64,000 nt of DNA from CBDCWQ01 sp965223435 (GTDB lineage Bacteria > Myxococcota > Kuafuiibacteriia > Kuafuiibacteriales > Kuafuiibacteriaceae), in assembly GCA_965223435.1 (NCBI GenBank), contig CBDCWQ010000018.1, positions 310,001 to 374,000 on the forward strand, written 5' to 3'. The translations under genes were made by a program, and so were the position numbers. This document shows, piece after piece, positions 41,046-49,716 of this stretch (position 1 is its first letter; every line of letters begins with the position of its first letter). Under the pieces are notes generated by a model that did no database searches, was not told the origin of the DNA, and saw only the letters and a list, made by a program, of their open reading frames with translations.

Positions 41046-43744
41046 AACTCTGCCTTGATGCCTAGGATAGGAAAGATTGGAAGCCCGCTTACGGGCTCCG
41101 AGTCGCTGAAGTCGAAGTTGTAGTTCAGGGCCTCGGTGTTGGGGCGATTGTAAGCATTGGTAAGACTGAGGTACGCAGACAGCGTCCATCGGTCGTAGAT
41201 CCATCGCTTGTCCAGTCGGATGTCCAGTTGATGAAACAACGGGAGGCGGTTCGAATTGACGGCGCCTAAGACCGGTTCATGACGGTCAAAGTCTGATACA
41301 AATGTACTTCCGGTGATGGGCGTGTCTGGGTTCCCAGAGACCACCCGCCAGCGAAATCCGAGCTCCCAGTTGGCCGGAAAGGTATATGACGCGACCATGG
41401 CCAGAATGTGGGTTTGGTCAAAGTCGAAAAGCCGAGACGACGTTTCGCCCGAATCGACTCGTTCTGCTCGACTTAGCGTGTAACTCAGCCATCCCCGAAA
41501 GTTGTTTGTAAACTTGTGTTCGGCAAAGAGCTCCAGCCCGTAAACCCGACCGGTACCCCCGTTGTCATAGACCAGAGGCACAATCTGACCATCACGCTCG
41601 GTGGTGGTGCCGACTCCGCTGACCATGTTGTTCATGTCTTTGTAAAACACAGTCGCGTCAATCATGAGGTGGGGCCGAGGCCGCCATTCGACGCCGACAG
41701 AAGTTTGGATGGCCTCCTCTGGACCGAGATCGGGATTGCCAAATACCTCGTCGGTTTCTTGTGGGGTGGGGGCTTGATGGCTGAGTCCAACGCCGGCCTT
41801 GGCAGCCCAGATATCGTTGAAGGCGTAGCGAACAACGACGCGCGGGTCTAGGCTGAGTTCTCCTAGGCGCTCGAAGTAGTCGATACGAAATCCCGGAGTC
41901 AGCGTGAGGCGGCCAATCTGGATATCGCCTTCCACAAACGGCGCCGCAAGAAAGGTGACCACATTTTCTAGCTTCGTGAAGAGTGTATCTCGAAGATCGG
42001 CATTGACGGTGTCTTGTCCTTCTCCGGGAGGGCGTGGTGCGAGAACTTCGACGTCTGTGATCGAAAGCTGCGCATCGACACCAGCTCGGAATCGGAGGTT
42101 GTCCGAGAAGTTCATGCTAAGCTGTTGTCTTGCCTGAAACTGGAGGTTGTCGAGGTTGAATCGGAATTGGTCCCCGAACGATGATTCGATGATGTCTCGC
42201 CCTACGCCTAGCCGAAAATCGTGTTTGAGTTTCTCGTTTGGTGCGTAAGAATGCACAAGCATGAGTCGCTGGAAGTTCGTTTTCGCCTCGAGATTGCCCG
42301 TTTGAAGTTGGGTATCAATGTCTGCTGGGTCTTGAAAGAGGAGTTCTAGTTTATCGTCTGAGCCCAGGACGAACAAGCGAAGCTCGTGCGCTGCGCTTGG
42401 TCTCCATTGGGCCAGCAGTTGATAATCGTAGTACCGAGGCGCGGTCACAAGGCCCACAGAGGCATCGTCGGATACCGCCGCATTCAAGATGGCGTCGACG
42501 TAGCTTCGTCGGCCGGCTATAAGAATGGCGGCATCTTCTCCGAGTGGTATCTCCACCTGCAACGATGCATCCAACAAGCTCACATCCACGATTCCGTGAA
42601 TTTGGTCGGGTTTAAGACGCCTGAATGTGGCGTCTAAGATGCCGCCGATTGCACGCCCGTAGTACACGGAGAAATTCCCAGGGTAAAAATCGATGCTTTC
42701 GATGATGTTTCCGGGCACCACGCTGCGAATGCCGCCAAAATGGTAGATAAGAGGGACGTTGATGCCTTCAATAAAAATACCGGTGTCTTCGGGGCCCGAG
42801 CCGCGGACGATGATTTGGCCAGATCCAGGTTGGGGGCGGGCGACTCCCGGAAGGTTTTCGACGACCAATACTGGGTCTCCAAGCGTTCCGGGCACGGTGA
42901 GGATGTCGGCGGTGCGCAGGGTGCGCCGATTGACCTCTTTTCTTGGCCGAGAAGCCTCCACCAAGATGTCGTAGGGATTGTAGGAGCCTTTCTCCGCAAA
43001 ATAGACCACATCGAGTGCTTCGCCGAAGCGGATGAGTTCGGTGGTTCTGAATGGGTAGTAGCCGTCAAGTTCGATCAACAGCTTCCATGGGCCCTCCTGA
43101 AGGTCGTAAAACAAAAAGTTTCCGTCCGCGTCCGTGGTGGCCTCGAAACCTTGGGTTTGGGCTCCGTCCTTTCGGAACACGGTGACCAGGGCCCCCGCGA
43201 GCCTCTTGCGCGTGCCGCGCTCCCGTACCACACCCCGAAGGCGTACGCTGGGCTTGGGAGCCTTGGCGTCCGTGCCCGGCTCTTGGGCGGCCTTCGGCGC
43301 ACTTGGCTTGGGGAGCTGAAAACGAACGGTGTACGCGATTCGGACCGGGACCGGTTGGCCTTCGGCCTCGGCGGGCTCAAAAAGCATTTGAAGCGCAGCC
43401 TTGGTGGCTGCCGGTTCGAAACCGTAGTCGGTCACTGTGGAAGATTCGGAAAAACTTCCTTCCTCAAGACCAAAAGAAGCGCTTGCGGCTGTGGTGGAAG
43501 ACCGCACAACCCGTGCGGCCTCGACGGTCCCTGTGGCGCTGATGTCCAGCTCGAGGACCACGACGGCCTCCACCCGATCCCGTCGGGCGACTCGGGGGTA
43601 GACTGCGTCCACAAAGGTTTTGACGACCGGAGCCTTGGTCAAGGCCGGTAGGGGAGGCTCTTCGGCGTGGGCGCCCTTGGCACCGACGGACAGGGTCAGC
43701 CCCAAAGCCAGAAGCGAGAGCCCGTGCGTGAGGTTGGGTCTCAT
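41042..43744 (-). CDS. TonB-dependent receptor with N-terminal TonB_C-like and carboxypeptidase-regulatory domains
   Basis: A 900-residue outer-membrane transporter. Signal peptide LSLLALGLTLSVGAKGAHAE. Residues about 38-145 look like a TonB C-terminal domain (AVYPRVARRDRVEAVVVLEL, AALQMLFEPAEAEGQPV), here fused to the receptor. Next come a CarboxypepD_reg-like beta sandwich (RLRGVVRERGTRKRLAGALV), the plug (TADILTVPGTLGDPVLVVEN, GQIIVRGSGPEDTGIFIEG) and a barrel of about 600 residues ending LNYNFDFSDSEPVSGLPIF. Its gene overlaps both neighbours by ATGA. The fused N-terminus may interact with ExbD or TonB; this is inference. Ligand unknown. Confidence 0.9.
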   Translation of the reverse strand: MRPNLTHGLSLLALGLTLSVGAKGAHAEEPPLPALTKAPVVKTFVDAVYPRVARRDRVEAVVVLELDISATGTVEAARVVRSSTTAASASFGLEEGSFSESSTVTDYGFEPAATKAALQMLFEPAEAEGQPVPVRIAYTVRFQLPKPSAPKAAQEPGTDAKAPKPSVRLRGVVRERGTRKRLAGALVTVFRKDGAQTQGFEATTDADGNFLFYDLQEGPWKLLIELDGYYPFRTTELIRFGEALDVVYFAEKGSYNPYDILVEASRPRKEVNRRTLRTADILTVPGTLGDPVLVVENLPGVARPQPGSGQIIVRGSGPEDTGIFIEGINVPLIYHFGGIRSVVPGNIIESIDFYPGNFSVYYGRAIGGILDATFRRLKPDQIHGIVDVSLLDASLQVEIPLGEDAAILIAGRRSYVDAILNAAVSDDASVGLVTAPRYYDYQLLAQWRPSAAHELRLFVLGSDDKLELLFQDPADIDTQLQTGNLEAKTNFQRLMLVHSYAPNEKLKHDFRLGVGRDIIESSFGDQFRFNLDNLQFQARQQLSMNFSDNLRFRAGVDAQLSITDVEVLAPRPPGEGQDTVNADLRDTLFTKLENVVTFLAAPFVEGDIQIGRLTLTPGFRIDYFERLGELSLDPRVVVRYAFNDIWAAKAGVGLSHQAPTPQETDEVFGNPDLGPEEAIQTSVGVEWRPRPHLMIDATVFYKDMNNMVSGVGTTTERDGQIVPLVYDNGGTGRVYGLELFAEHKFTNNFRGWLSYTLSRAERVDSGETSSRLFDFDQTHILAMVASYTFPANWELGFRWRVVSGNPDTPITGSTFVSDFDRHEPVLGAVNSNRLPLFHQLDIRLDKRWIYDRWTLSAYLSLTNAYNRPNTEALNYNFDFSDSEPVSGLPIFPILGIKAEL

Positions 43745-44757
43745 GGTGTCCCTCGAAATTCAGCATCGCGCACGATCCAGTTGATGCCGCCCCGTCCGTC
43801 CCGGATGACAAAAAAGAGGCGGGCTTTGTCATTGGGAAATGCGAGCAGCTTGGGGGTGGTCCACTGGTTTTCGCGTGTTTCTTCTAGAGAAATCTCACCG
43901 TCCAAAAAAGAAGTTCGAGCCACGTCGGTTTCGCCGGCTTGGATGAACCAGGTGACCGCCAGGTCTTCTCGACGTTCTCGGGGCGTTTCTTCGTCGGGGC
44001 GAATATCGATGAAGCTTTCCGAAGCACTTTCGGGAATGTCGAGACGAAGAAGGTACTCGAGGTCTCGAAAGAAGGGTGTGGGGACGCCTTCGTCCAGAGG
44101 GATTTCTGTGGTGGGGTGGTTGGGATCAATGGCGACGGCGCCCTCGATGACGGGATTCTGGTTGGGGGCCATCTGGCTGCTCCTCAGGATAAGCGTGAGC
44201 TCTTTGGTTGCGACGATGGTCTTTCCGGCCGATTCAGCTTCGAGGCGTACCACAGCGGTGAAGGTGTCCTCGCAACTTGGAAGCTCAACAAAATCGGGAA
44301 CGATGCCCTCACCGAGCGCTTGGCAGAACGTTTCGAGAAGTTCGGAGTCGATGCTGTAGGCGTACGTTGCGGTTTCGGTGGTAGAAAGCTCGAAGGGCGG
44401 CACTTGCGCGGGATCCCCCCCAAGGGCGCCGACCGCACCGAGGAACGCTTCTTCGGAGACGGCGCAGCGGAACCCGGTGTTGGCTCCTTCGGTAAAGGGG
44501 CACCAAGACCATCGATAGTGAACGGTCTCGTTCGACGATACCAGAGCCTCGATATGTGTGGCTTCGCCTTCCCGCAGCCAAGGTTTCTCGGCCTTGATGG
44601 CCAGCAACCGAAACCCAATGACCTCGTTAAAGGGGTCGAAGTCCGAGCTGCATGAAGCCAGGAGCAACGTGACCCAAAGCCAATGATGGGGCTTTTGCTT
44701 GAAGCCCACCGACGCCTCATGCGGGTCGGGTTGGTTGTCTGCGAGTCCCTTCTTCAT
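43741..44757 (-). CDS. predicted lipoprotein of the TonB operon
   Basis: A 338-residue protein with lipobox LLLASC after a long N-terminal stretch (the true start may be internal). The mature part starts SSDFDPFNEVIGFRLLAI, followed by an Ig-like beta fold (ATHIEALVSSNETVHYRWSW, then several short strands). The last 100 residues contain LAVTWFIQAGETDVARTSF and ARLFFVIRDGRGGINWIVRD. No family name was recognised. It lies 14 bp after tonB and overlaps the receptor start by 4 bp. An accessory role in ligand capture for the receptor is the simplest guess. Confidence 0.75.
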   Translation of the reverse strand: MKKGLADNQPDPHEASVGFKQKPHHWLWVTLLLASCSSDFDPFNEVIGFRLLAIKAEKPWLREGEATHIEALVSSNETVHYRWSWCPFTEGANTGFRCAVSEEAFLGAVGALGGDPAQVPPFELSTTETATYAYSIDSELLETFCQALGEGIVPDFVELPSCEDTFTAVVRLEAESAGKTIVATKELTLILRSSQMAPNQNPVIEGAVAIDPNHPTTEIPLDEGVPTPFFRDLEYLLRLDIPESASESFIDIRPDEETPRERREDLAVTWFIQAGETDVARTSFLDGEISLEETRENQWTTPKLLAFPNDKARLFFVIRDGRGGINWIVRDAEFRGTP

Positions 44758-44771
44758 GAAAACCCTCCGGC

Positions 44772-45701
44772 TTAGTCGCTTAAGCGAAACCGATAGGTAA
44801 ATCGCAACCTAAAGGAAATGGGGCGTCCGTCTTTCATGGCGGGCGAGAATTGCTCGGCCTTGGCTGCACGCAAAGCAGCCTCGTTGAACGCTTGATGTTT
44901 GGATGGCTTCACGACCGATGCCCGAACCACGCGTCCTTTAACATCGAGCTCTACTTCGACCAAGACGTCTGTTTCGATGTTTCTTGCGCGATAGACTTCG
45001 GGGTAACGCGGCTTGATGCGTTTGATTCGCTTGGGTTTGGAGATCTCCCCCCCGACACCCGGGAGCCATCGTGCGCTTTTGTTGGAGCCTTCGGGGACAG
45101 CGACAGGGATTGCGGGTTGGGCTTTGACCACCTTGGGCGCCTCGGCTCGTTTTTTGGTGGTCCCGAGGCGGGTATTGCCGGTGGCAAAGGCCGGACCGGA
45201 GCCGTCGCCTACGGTAGACTCCAGACTGAGACCCACAATACGGCGAGGGGGGGGCGCCTTTTTTTTGGGGGGTGGCTTTTGGGTTTGGGGTTCGGGGAAG
45301 GCCACCGGTGTTTTTGGGGGCGGTTTTTTTTTCTTTTTTGGACGCTTCTTGGGTGCGGGTGGCTCGAGCTTGGCTTCTTTTTCAGGCTCCTTTTCGGGCG
45401 GCGGTGCGGGTGGCGGTGGCGGAACTTCGGGTTCCTGCACCAAGGCCACTTTGATCTTGCTGTTTTTTGCTTTGTCGCCGGCGCCGTTTTTCGCGACGCG
45501 CGCCATCGCGCCCAGAGCACCCACGGTGGCGGCATGCACCACCAAGGCCCCCACGACCAAGCCTACGATGCGGATGGCGGCGCTTTTCGTCCGCGGGTGG
45601 TTCAGGGGGTCTTGCGCGCGGAGCTCCGGCGGGATGGGAACGACCACCCGCGCCCGGAGGGCGCGCCGTTGTTGGCATCGTTTTTGGGCGCGGTCTAACA
45701 T
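44772..45701 (-). CDS. tonB: energy transducer TonB
   Basis: A 309-residue TonB. There is a cytoplasmic basic N-terminus of about 40 residues, longer than usual, then one transmembrane helix (about 41-66, AAIRIVGLVVGALVVHAATV). A Pro/Lys/Glu-rich periplasmic spacer (about 88-155) is followed by a C-terminal TonB domain (RIKPRYPEVYRARNIETDV, VVKPSKHQAFNEAALRAAK, SFRLRFTYRFRL). It transmits proton-motive energy from ExbB/ExbD to the outer-membrane receptor two genes downstream. It follows exbD by 32 bp and is part of the six-gene operon 46824-40359. Confidence 0.9.
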   Translation of the reverse strand: MLDRAQKRCQQRRALRARVVVPIPPELRAQDPLNHPRTKSAAIRIVGLVVGALVVHAATVGALGAMARVAKNGAGDKAKNSKIKVALVQEPEVPPPPPAPPPEKEPEKEAKLEPPAPKKRPKKKKKPPPKTPVAFPEPQTQKPPPKKKAPPPRRIVGLSLESTVGDGSGPAFATGNTRLGTTKKRAEAPKVVKAQPAIPVAVPEGSNKSARWLPGVGGEISKPKRIKRIKPRYPEVYRARNIETDVLVEVELDVKGRVVRASVVKPSKHQAFNEAALRAAKAEQFSPAMKDGRPISFRLRFTYRFRLSD

Positions 45702-45733
45702 GGAGGTGCAAAGCGCGGGAGGTTCCGCATTCG

Positions 45734-46159
45734 TTAGGGGGCCTTGGCGGAGGAGGTCCGCTCGATATTCAGGGCAAATTGGGTGACGCCGTTCTGTTTG
45801 ACGAGGTCGATCACCCGAACCACGCGGCCATAACGGATTCCCTGGTCGGCGGCGATGACTGCCTGGACCTTGGGGTCATCCGCCTTGGCTTGGCGAATAC
45901 GCTCTATCAACGTACCTTCTGAGACCTCGATACCGTCCAGGACGGTTTCACCCTCCTTGGTCATGACGATGTTAAGCGTGGAAGCCACTGCGTCGCCGCC
46001 GCTTGCGGCCTTCGGAAGGTCGACCTGAAGGGAGGCCTTGACAATGTGGGTTGAAGTGACCATCAAAATGATAAGCAACACCAATACGATGTCCACAAAA
46101 GGTGTGACATTGATGGACGCCATCAGCTCGTCGGACTCTTGTTGGCTTGCGGCTGCCAC
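45734..46159 (-). CDS. exbD: biopolymer transporter ExbD
   Basis: A 141-residue inner-membrane protein with one transmembrane helix carrying the essential aspartate (NVTPFVDIVLVLLIILMVT). The periplasmic domain (LPKAASGGDAV, VLDGIEVSEGTLIERIRQAK, VIAADQGIRYGRVVRVIDLV) is typical of ExbD/TolR. Start GTG 46159 overlaps the exbB stop by one base. Together with ExbB it forms the proton-driven motor for TonB. The alternative TolR is less likely because tonB follows directly. Confidence 0.92.
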   Translation of the reverse strand: MAAASQQESDELMASINVTPFVDIVLVLLIILMVTSTHIVKASLQVDLPKAASGGDAVASTLNIVMTKEGETVLDGIEVSEGTLIERIRQAKADDPKVQAVIAADQGIRYGRVVRVIDLVKQNGVTQFALNIERTSSAKAP

Positions 46160-46824
46160 TATCCGGCCTCCGTGGTTTCATTGAAGTCTCGGGCCTTGAG
46201 CTGTGACAGCAGGGTTCTGGACAGCAAAGCAGCGTTACCGGCCCGTTCTTTGACCAGACCCATGAAGCTGTTGTAGGCCACGACCGCTGGGATGGCGACC
46301 AAGAGGCCAATGGCGGTCGCAACCAAAGCCTCCGAGATTCCGGCCATGACACTCGAGCTGGCATCCGAGATGTTGTCTGCCATGTCGCCGAAGGCCCGGA
46401 TGATGCCAAGAACTGTGCCAAAAAGACCGATGAAAGGCGCATTGCTCCCAACAGTAGCCAAGAAGCCGAGCCTTCGATTGTAACGAAGGCGCTCCTTGGT
46501 TTCGGCGCCCGCCAAGAGATCCTCGACCGCCTCGGCGCCTCGCTCGTACTTGAGGAGACCAAAAAGCACGATGTTGGTCTCCAAGCTGTCGTACCGTTCC
46601 AGGCACTTCGCGCTGCCTGCGAAGTCTCCTTTGGACAATAGGGCGTCCAGTTCTGCGCGTAGGGCGTCGTGGTCAACGCGGCGCTTGCGGTAGAAGATGA
46701 ATCGTTCGATCATGACCGCGACCGAAACCAAGGACAGCACCAGCAACAGCCAAAGGACCCATTCTGCCTCAAAAATGGGTAGCTGAAGCAAGGCTTGGAC
46801 CAGCCCTCCTGATGATTGCTCCAT
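46159..46824 (-). CDS. exbB: ExbB/TolQ/MotA proton channel protein
   Basis: A 221-residue membrane protein with three hydrophobic helices: EWVLWLLLVLSLVSVAVMIE at the N-terminus, LGFLATVGSNAPFIGLFGTV, and ATAIGLLVAIPAVVAYNSFM. The GLFGTVLGI...F motif and the cytoplasmic helical loop rich in charged residues are family features. It is the first gene of the operon. Its upstream region (46825-47280) is the likely promoter site, shared with the divergent symporter gene. Confidence 0.92.
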   Translation of the reverse strand: MEQSSGGLVQALLQLPIFEAEWVLWLLLVLSLVSVAVMIERFIFYRKRRVDHDALRAELDALLSKGDFAGSAKCLERYDSLETNIVLFGLLKYERGAEAVEDLLAGAETKERLRYNRRLGFLATVGSNAPFIGLFGTVLGIIRAFGDMADNISDASSSVMAGISEALVATAIGLLVAIPAVVAYNSFMGLVKERAGNAALLSRTLLSQLKARDFNETTEAG

Positions 46825-47280
46825 ATGTTGATTTACCTCGACGTCCTTCTACACGTCCGGCTCGTCAGCGCAAATCGCGAGCGGGTGGGTGAGCGGCCTC
46901 ACAGGGCTGAGGTCCGAAGCTTGGGTGGGTGCCCGAAGCATTTATGAAGCAAAAACAGGTATTTGTGTGCAAGCTGTTCGCCGGTTGTTGCTCCGCTCAG
47001 GTCGAGCCAAGCGCGCTCGTTGCCTGTCAGCGCCTGGTTCCTTGGGGTTGACACGGACCTCCATCGGGTTGGTCCGTGCTTCACTGAATGCCCCCAGTCG
47101 CTTGACCCGGATGCGATGGATCACCGTCTTGGGTTGCTTCTAGGGAGCTGAGGCCTCCTCGGGTTTGTCGAAGCTCCGAAGCCGTCCGTGTGCTCGGGCT
47201 TCGTCGCTTCGCGTGTTTTCCACGTGGATGGGTGAAAATCGGCTTCCATTTTGGGCCGCGTACCCGCAGGCTCGGCCCGG
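46825..47280. other. divergent intergenic region, exbB / symporter
   Basis: 456 bp with no gene I can support. A 61-residue minus-strand frame (46899-47084, MKHGPTRWRSVSTPRNQ) and a 60-residue one (46942-47124) lie here, but neither has a ribosome-binding site or family match. Promoters for both flanking transcripts must lie within it. No clear hairpin was found. Confidence 0.4.
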
Positions 47281-49323
47281 ATGCGACCGGCTCTGGAAAC
47301 GATCGATTGGGGCATTATTGCGGTCTACGTGGTCTTTGCCTTGGGCCTGGGCGCTTTTTTTACCAAGAAGGCCAGTCGAAACGTCGAGAGCTTCTTCGTC
47401 GGTGATCGTAAGCTCCCTTGGTGGCTGGCGGGTACGTCCATCGTTGCGACAACTTTTGCGGCGGACACCCCCTTGGCGGTTACGGGGATCGTGGCCAATG
47501 GCGGCATCAGCGGCAATTGGCTGTGGTGGAATTGGGCCATCGCCCACTTGACGGCAACGTTTTTCTTCGCTCGCCTGTGGCGCCGCTCCGGGGTGATCAC
47601 CGATGCAGAGATCACCGAGCTTCGGTACGGAGGTCGACCCGCGGCAGCGCTTCGGGTTTTCAAAGCGTTTTACTTTGGCGTTTTTATCAATTGCCTGACG
47701 ATGGCTTGGGTGATCTCCGCCATGGTGAAGATCAGCGGTGCGTTTTTCGATTTTGAGCCTGCGGTGGTCATTGCGGTCTCCGTCTTGGTTTCGGTGACCT
47801 ACACGACGCTTGGTGGATTTCGATCGGTGGTGGTGACCGATTTCATCCAGTTTGGTTTGGGGATGCTTGGCGCGGTCTTTCTGGCTTACTACGCCATGGA
47901 CCATTTTGGTGGCCTGGGGCGTGTTCCGTCTGATCTTGGTGCAGGGAGCGGCCTTTTGGGTGCGTTGGGCGAAACGACAGAGGCTGCCGGTCAGTCGCTG
48001 TCGGACGTGTTGGATTTTGTACCGAGCAAGGACCACCCAAGTACGCCTTTGGCTTTTTTTGTGGTGCTCCTGATCGCGGGGTGGTGGCGCTTGGCCGAAG
48101 GCAATGGGTACATCGTGCAGCGCTTGGCGGCCTGCAAAGATGAAAGGCACGCCCAGGGCGCAAGCCTGTGGTTTGCGGTGGTCCACAACGCGCTTCGGCC
48201 TTGGCCTTGGCTGGTGGTGGCCCTGGCAGCTTTGGTTGTTTATCCCAGGCTTGGGGGTTCTAAGAAAGAGACACTTTCTTCTCACGATCGCCAAGTGGTT
48301 GTTTCGCCCGCGGAGCTTGATGTGGCCGAGGGGGGCGTGCTTCGATTCTCGGGAGCTCTTGGACCAGGCATCGTGCACGTCGGTGGTCAAAAAGTGCCCC
48401 TGCAGCACCAATCAGACGGCCAAAGTTTTGCCCACTTTGCATCGTTCTCCAAGAGCGGCTTTTTGGCCATCAAACTTATGATGGAAAACGGCAGAGAGCA
48501 CCATATCGACGGTCTTCGGGTCGAGCTTAAGGACCGCGAGATGGCTTACCCCTTGCTGATGGGTGATTTTTTGCCACCGGGGCTTTTGGGCTTGGTCATC
48601 GCCAGTTTGCTTGCCGCGTTTATGAGCACCATGGATACCCATACCAACTGGGGTGCTTCTTATTTGGTTCGGGATGTGTACCAGCGTTTTCTTCGTCCGA
48701 GTGCGACGGAGCGGCAGTGTGTGCGGATCAGCCGCCTGGCCATTGGGCTTATGGGGGTGCTGGCCGGGGTGTCTTCTTTGTTCATCCAAGACATCGCTTC
48801 GGTGTGGCGTTTTTTGGTCACGCTCGGGGCTGGGCTCGGTAGCGTGACTGCCGCCCGTTGGTATTGGAGCCGGGTGACGCCGCACGCGGAGTTTGCGGCC
48901 CTTGGCGTGACGACTGTCTTGGCCTTGGTTCTTCAGCTCTTTTTTACCGAAACGCTGTTTGGCGGCCCGAATGCCTTCTTGGTGCACAAGGTCCCCGCAT
49001 GGTTACAGATTCTCGTCATCGCCGGTGCCAGTCTCTCGACGTGGATTCCCGTGAGTCTTTGGGGTCCTCAGAATGCGCCCGAAACGCTCAAGCGCTTTGC
49101 GGATCGCGTACGTCCACCTGGTCCTGGCTGGCGCGGCTGGAGCCGTGGCACCGGCGATCCTTTTTGGTCTTCTGGTCTGCGCTTTTTTGGTGGGCTCGGC
49201 ATCGTGTATGGTTCTCTTTTTGGTATTGGCCGTGTTCTCCTGGGACAGCACCTCCAGGGGGGTTGTGCTCTCGCTTTGGTCTTCGTGTTGACCTTTTGGG
49301 TCCTCCGGAGGCCCGGGTGGTGA
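47281..49323 (+). CDS. sodium:solute symporter family transporter with extracytoplasmic insertion
   Basis: SSS-family transporter of about 680 residues. N-terminal helices read LETIDWGIIAVYVVFALGLG, SFFVGDRKLPWWLAGTSIVA (family motif) and TPLAVTGIVANGGISGNWLW. The sodium-site region ASLLAAFMSTMDTHTNWGAS is present later. Between helices, around residues 325-415, sits a hydrophilic beta-rich domain (VVVSPAELDVAEGGVLRFSG, SFAHFASFSKSGFLAIKLM) that looks extracytoplasmic and Ig-like; this is unusual. ATG 47281 is preferred over 47251 because it gives the standard N-terminus. Substrate unknown (sugar, carboxylate or similar). Confidence 0.85.
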   Translation: MRPALETIDWGIIAVYVVFALGLGAFFTKKASRNVESFFVGDRKLPWWLAGTSIVATTFAADTPLAVTGIVANGGISGNWLWWNWAIAHLTATFFFARLWRRSGVITDAEITELRYGGRPAAALRVFKAFYFGVFINCLTMAWVISAMVKISGAFFDFEPAVVIAVSVLVSVTYTTLGGFRSVVVTDFIQFGLGMLGAVFLAYYAMDHFGGLGRVPSDLGAGSGLLGALGETTEAAGQSLSDVLDFVPSKDHPSTPLAFFVVLLIAGWWRLAEGNGYIVQRLAACKDERHAQGASLWFAVVHNALRPWPWLVVALAALVVYPRLGGSKKETLSSHDRQVVVSPAELDVAEGGVLRFSGALGPGIVHVGGQKVPLQHQSDGQSFAHFASFSKSGFLAIKLMMENGREHHIDGLRVELKDREMAYPLLMGDFLPPGLLGLVIASLLAAFMSTMDTHTNWGASYLVRDVYQRFLRPSATERQCVRISRLAIGLMGVLAGVSSLFIQDIASVWRFLVTLGAGLGSVTAARWYWSRVTPHAEFAALGVTTVLALVLQLFFTETLFGGPNAFLVHKVPAWLQILVIAGASLSTWIPVSLWGPQNAPETLKRFADRVRPPGPGWRGWSRGTGDPFWSSGLRFFGGLGIVYGSLFGIGRVLLGQHLQGGCALALVFVLTFWVLRRPGW

Positions 49324-49716
49324 CGCAGGACTTCTTTGTGGGGGCCACAAGCCGCGGTTTGGAGGCACCACTTGGGGTTTGTTGAGCTCATTGCCGTCGT
49401 GCCGGTGACACCGCAAGTTCTCCAGTAGTTCATCGGACTTCCGACGACCTCCTCCCAGACGAGACCGTGGAGTCGGCCGAGATAGCTCAGTCGCCCACGC
49501 TGGCCCTGTTGTTGCTCAACAACCGGTCAGGAATGGCTATCGACCTCGATCTGAGAACCGCGGCGTGGACCGCTCGGCGCTGTGATGGACCCTTGGTGGG
49601 ACATGGGGCGACGGGGTGCGAGAAGCTGTCCGTCTGTAGAATTGACAATACCTTCGTGGGTATTGGCTTCGGCAATGTGACTGACCGTTGCGTGGACAAA
49701 AATTGAGGGCTTTCAC
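49324..49716. other. intergenic region upstream of the DUF1552 gene
   Basis: 393 bp with no supported gene. Short frames on both strands (for example plus 49467-49706) lack ribosome-binding sites and recognisable content. The promoter of the DUF1552 gene should be here. No strong hairpin was found after the symporter stop. Confidence 0.35.

Noticed and set aside
46899..47084. 61-codon minus-strand frame upstream of exbB
   Set aside because: No ribosome-binding site and no recognisable content; kept only as a remark in the intergenic entry.
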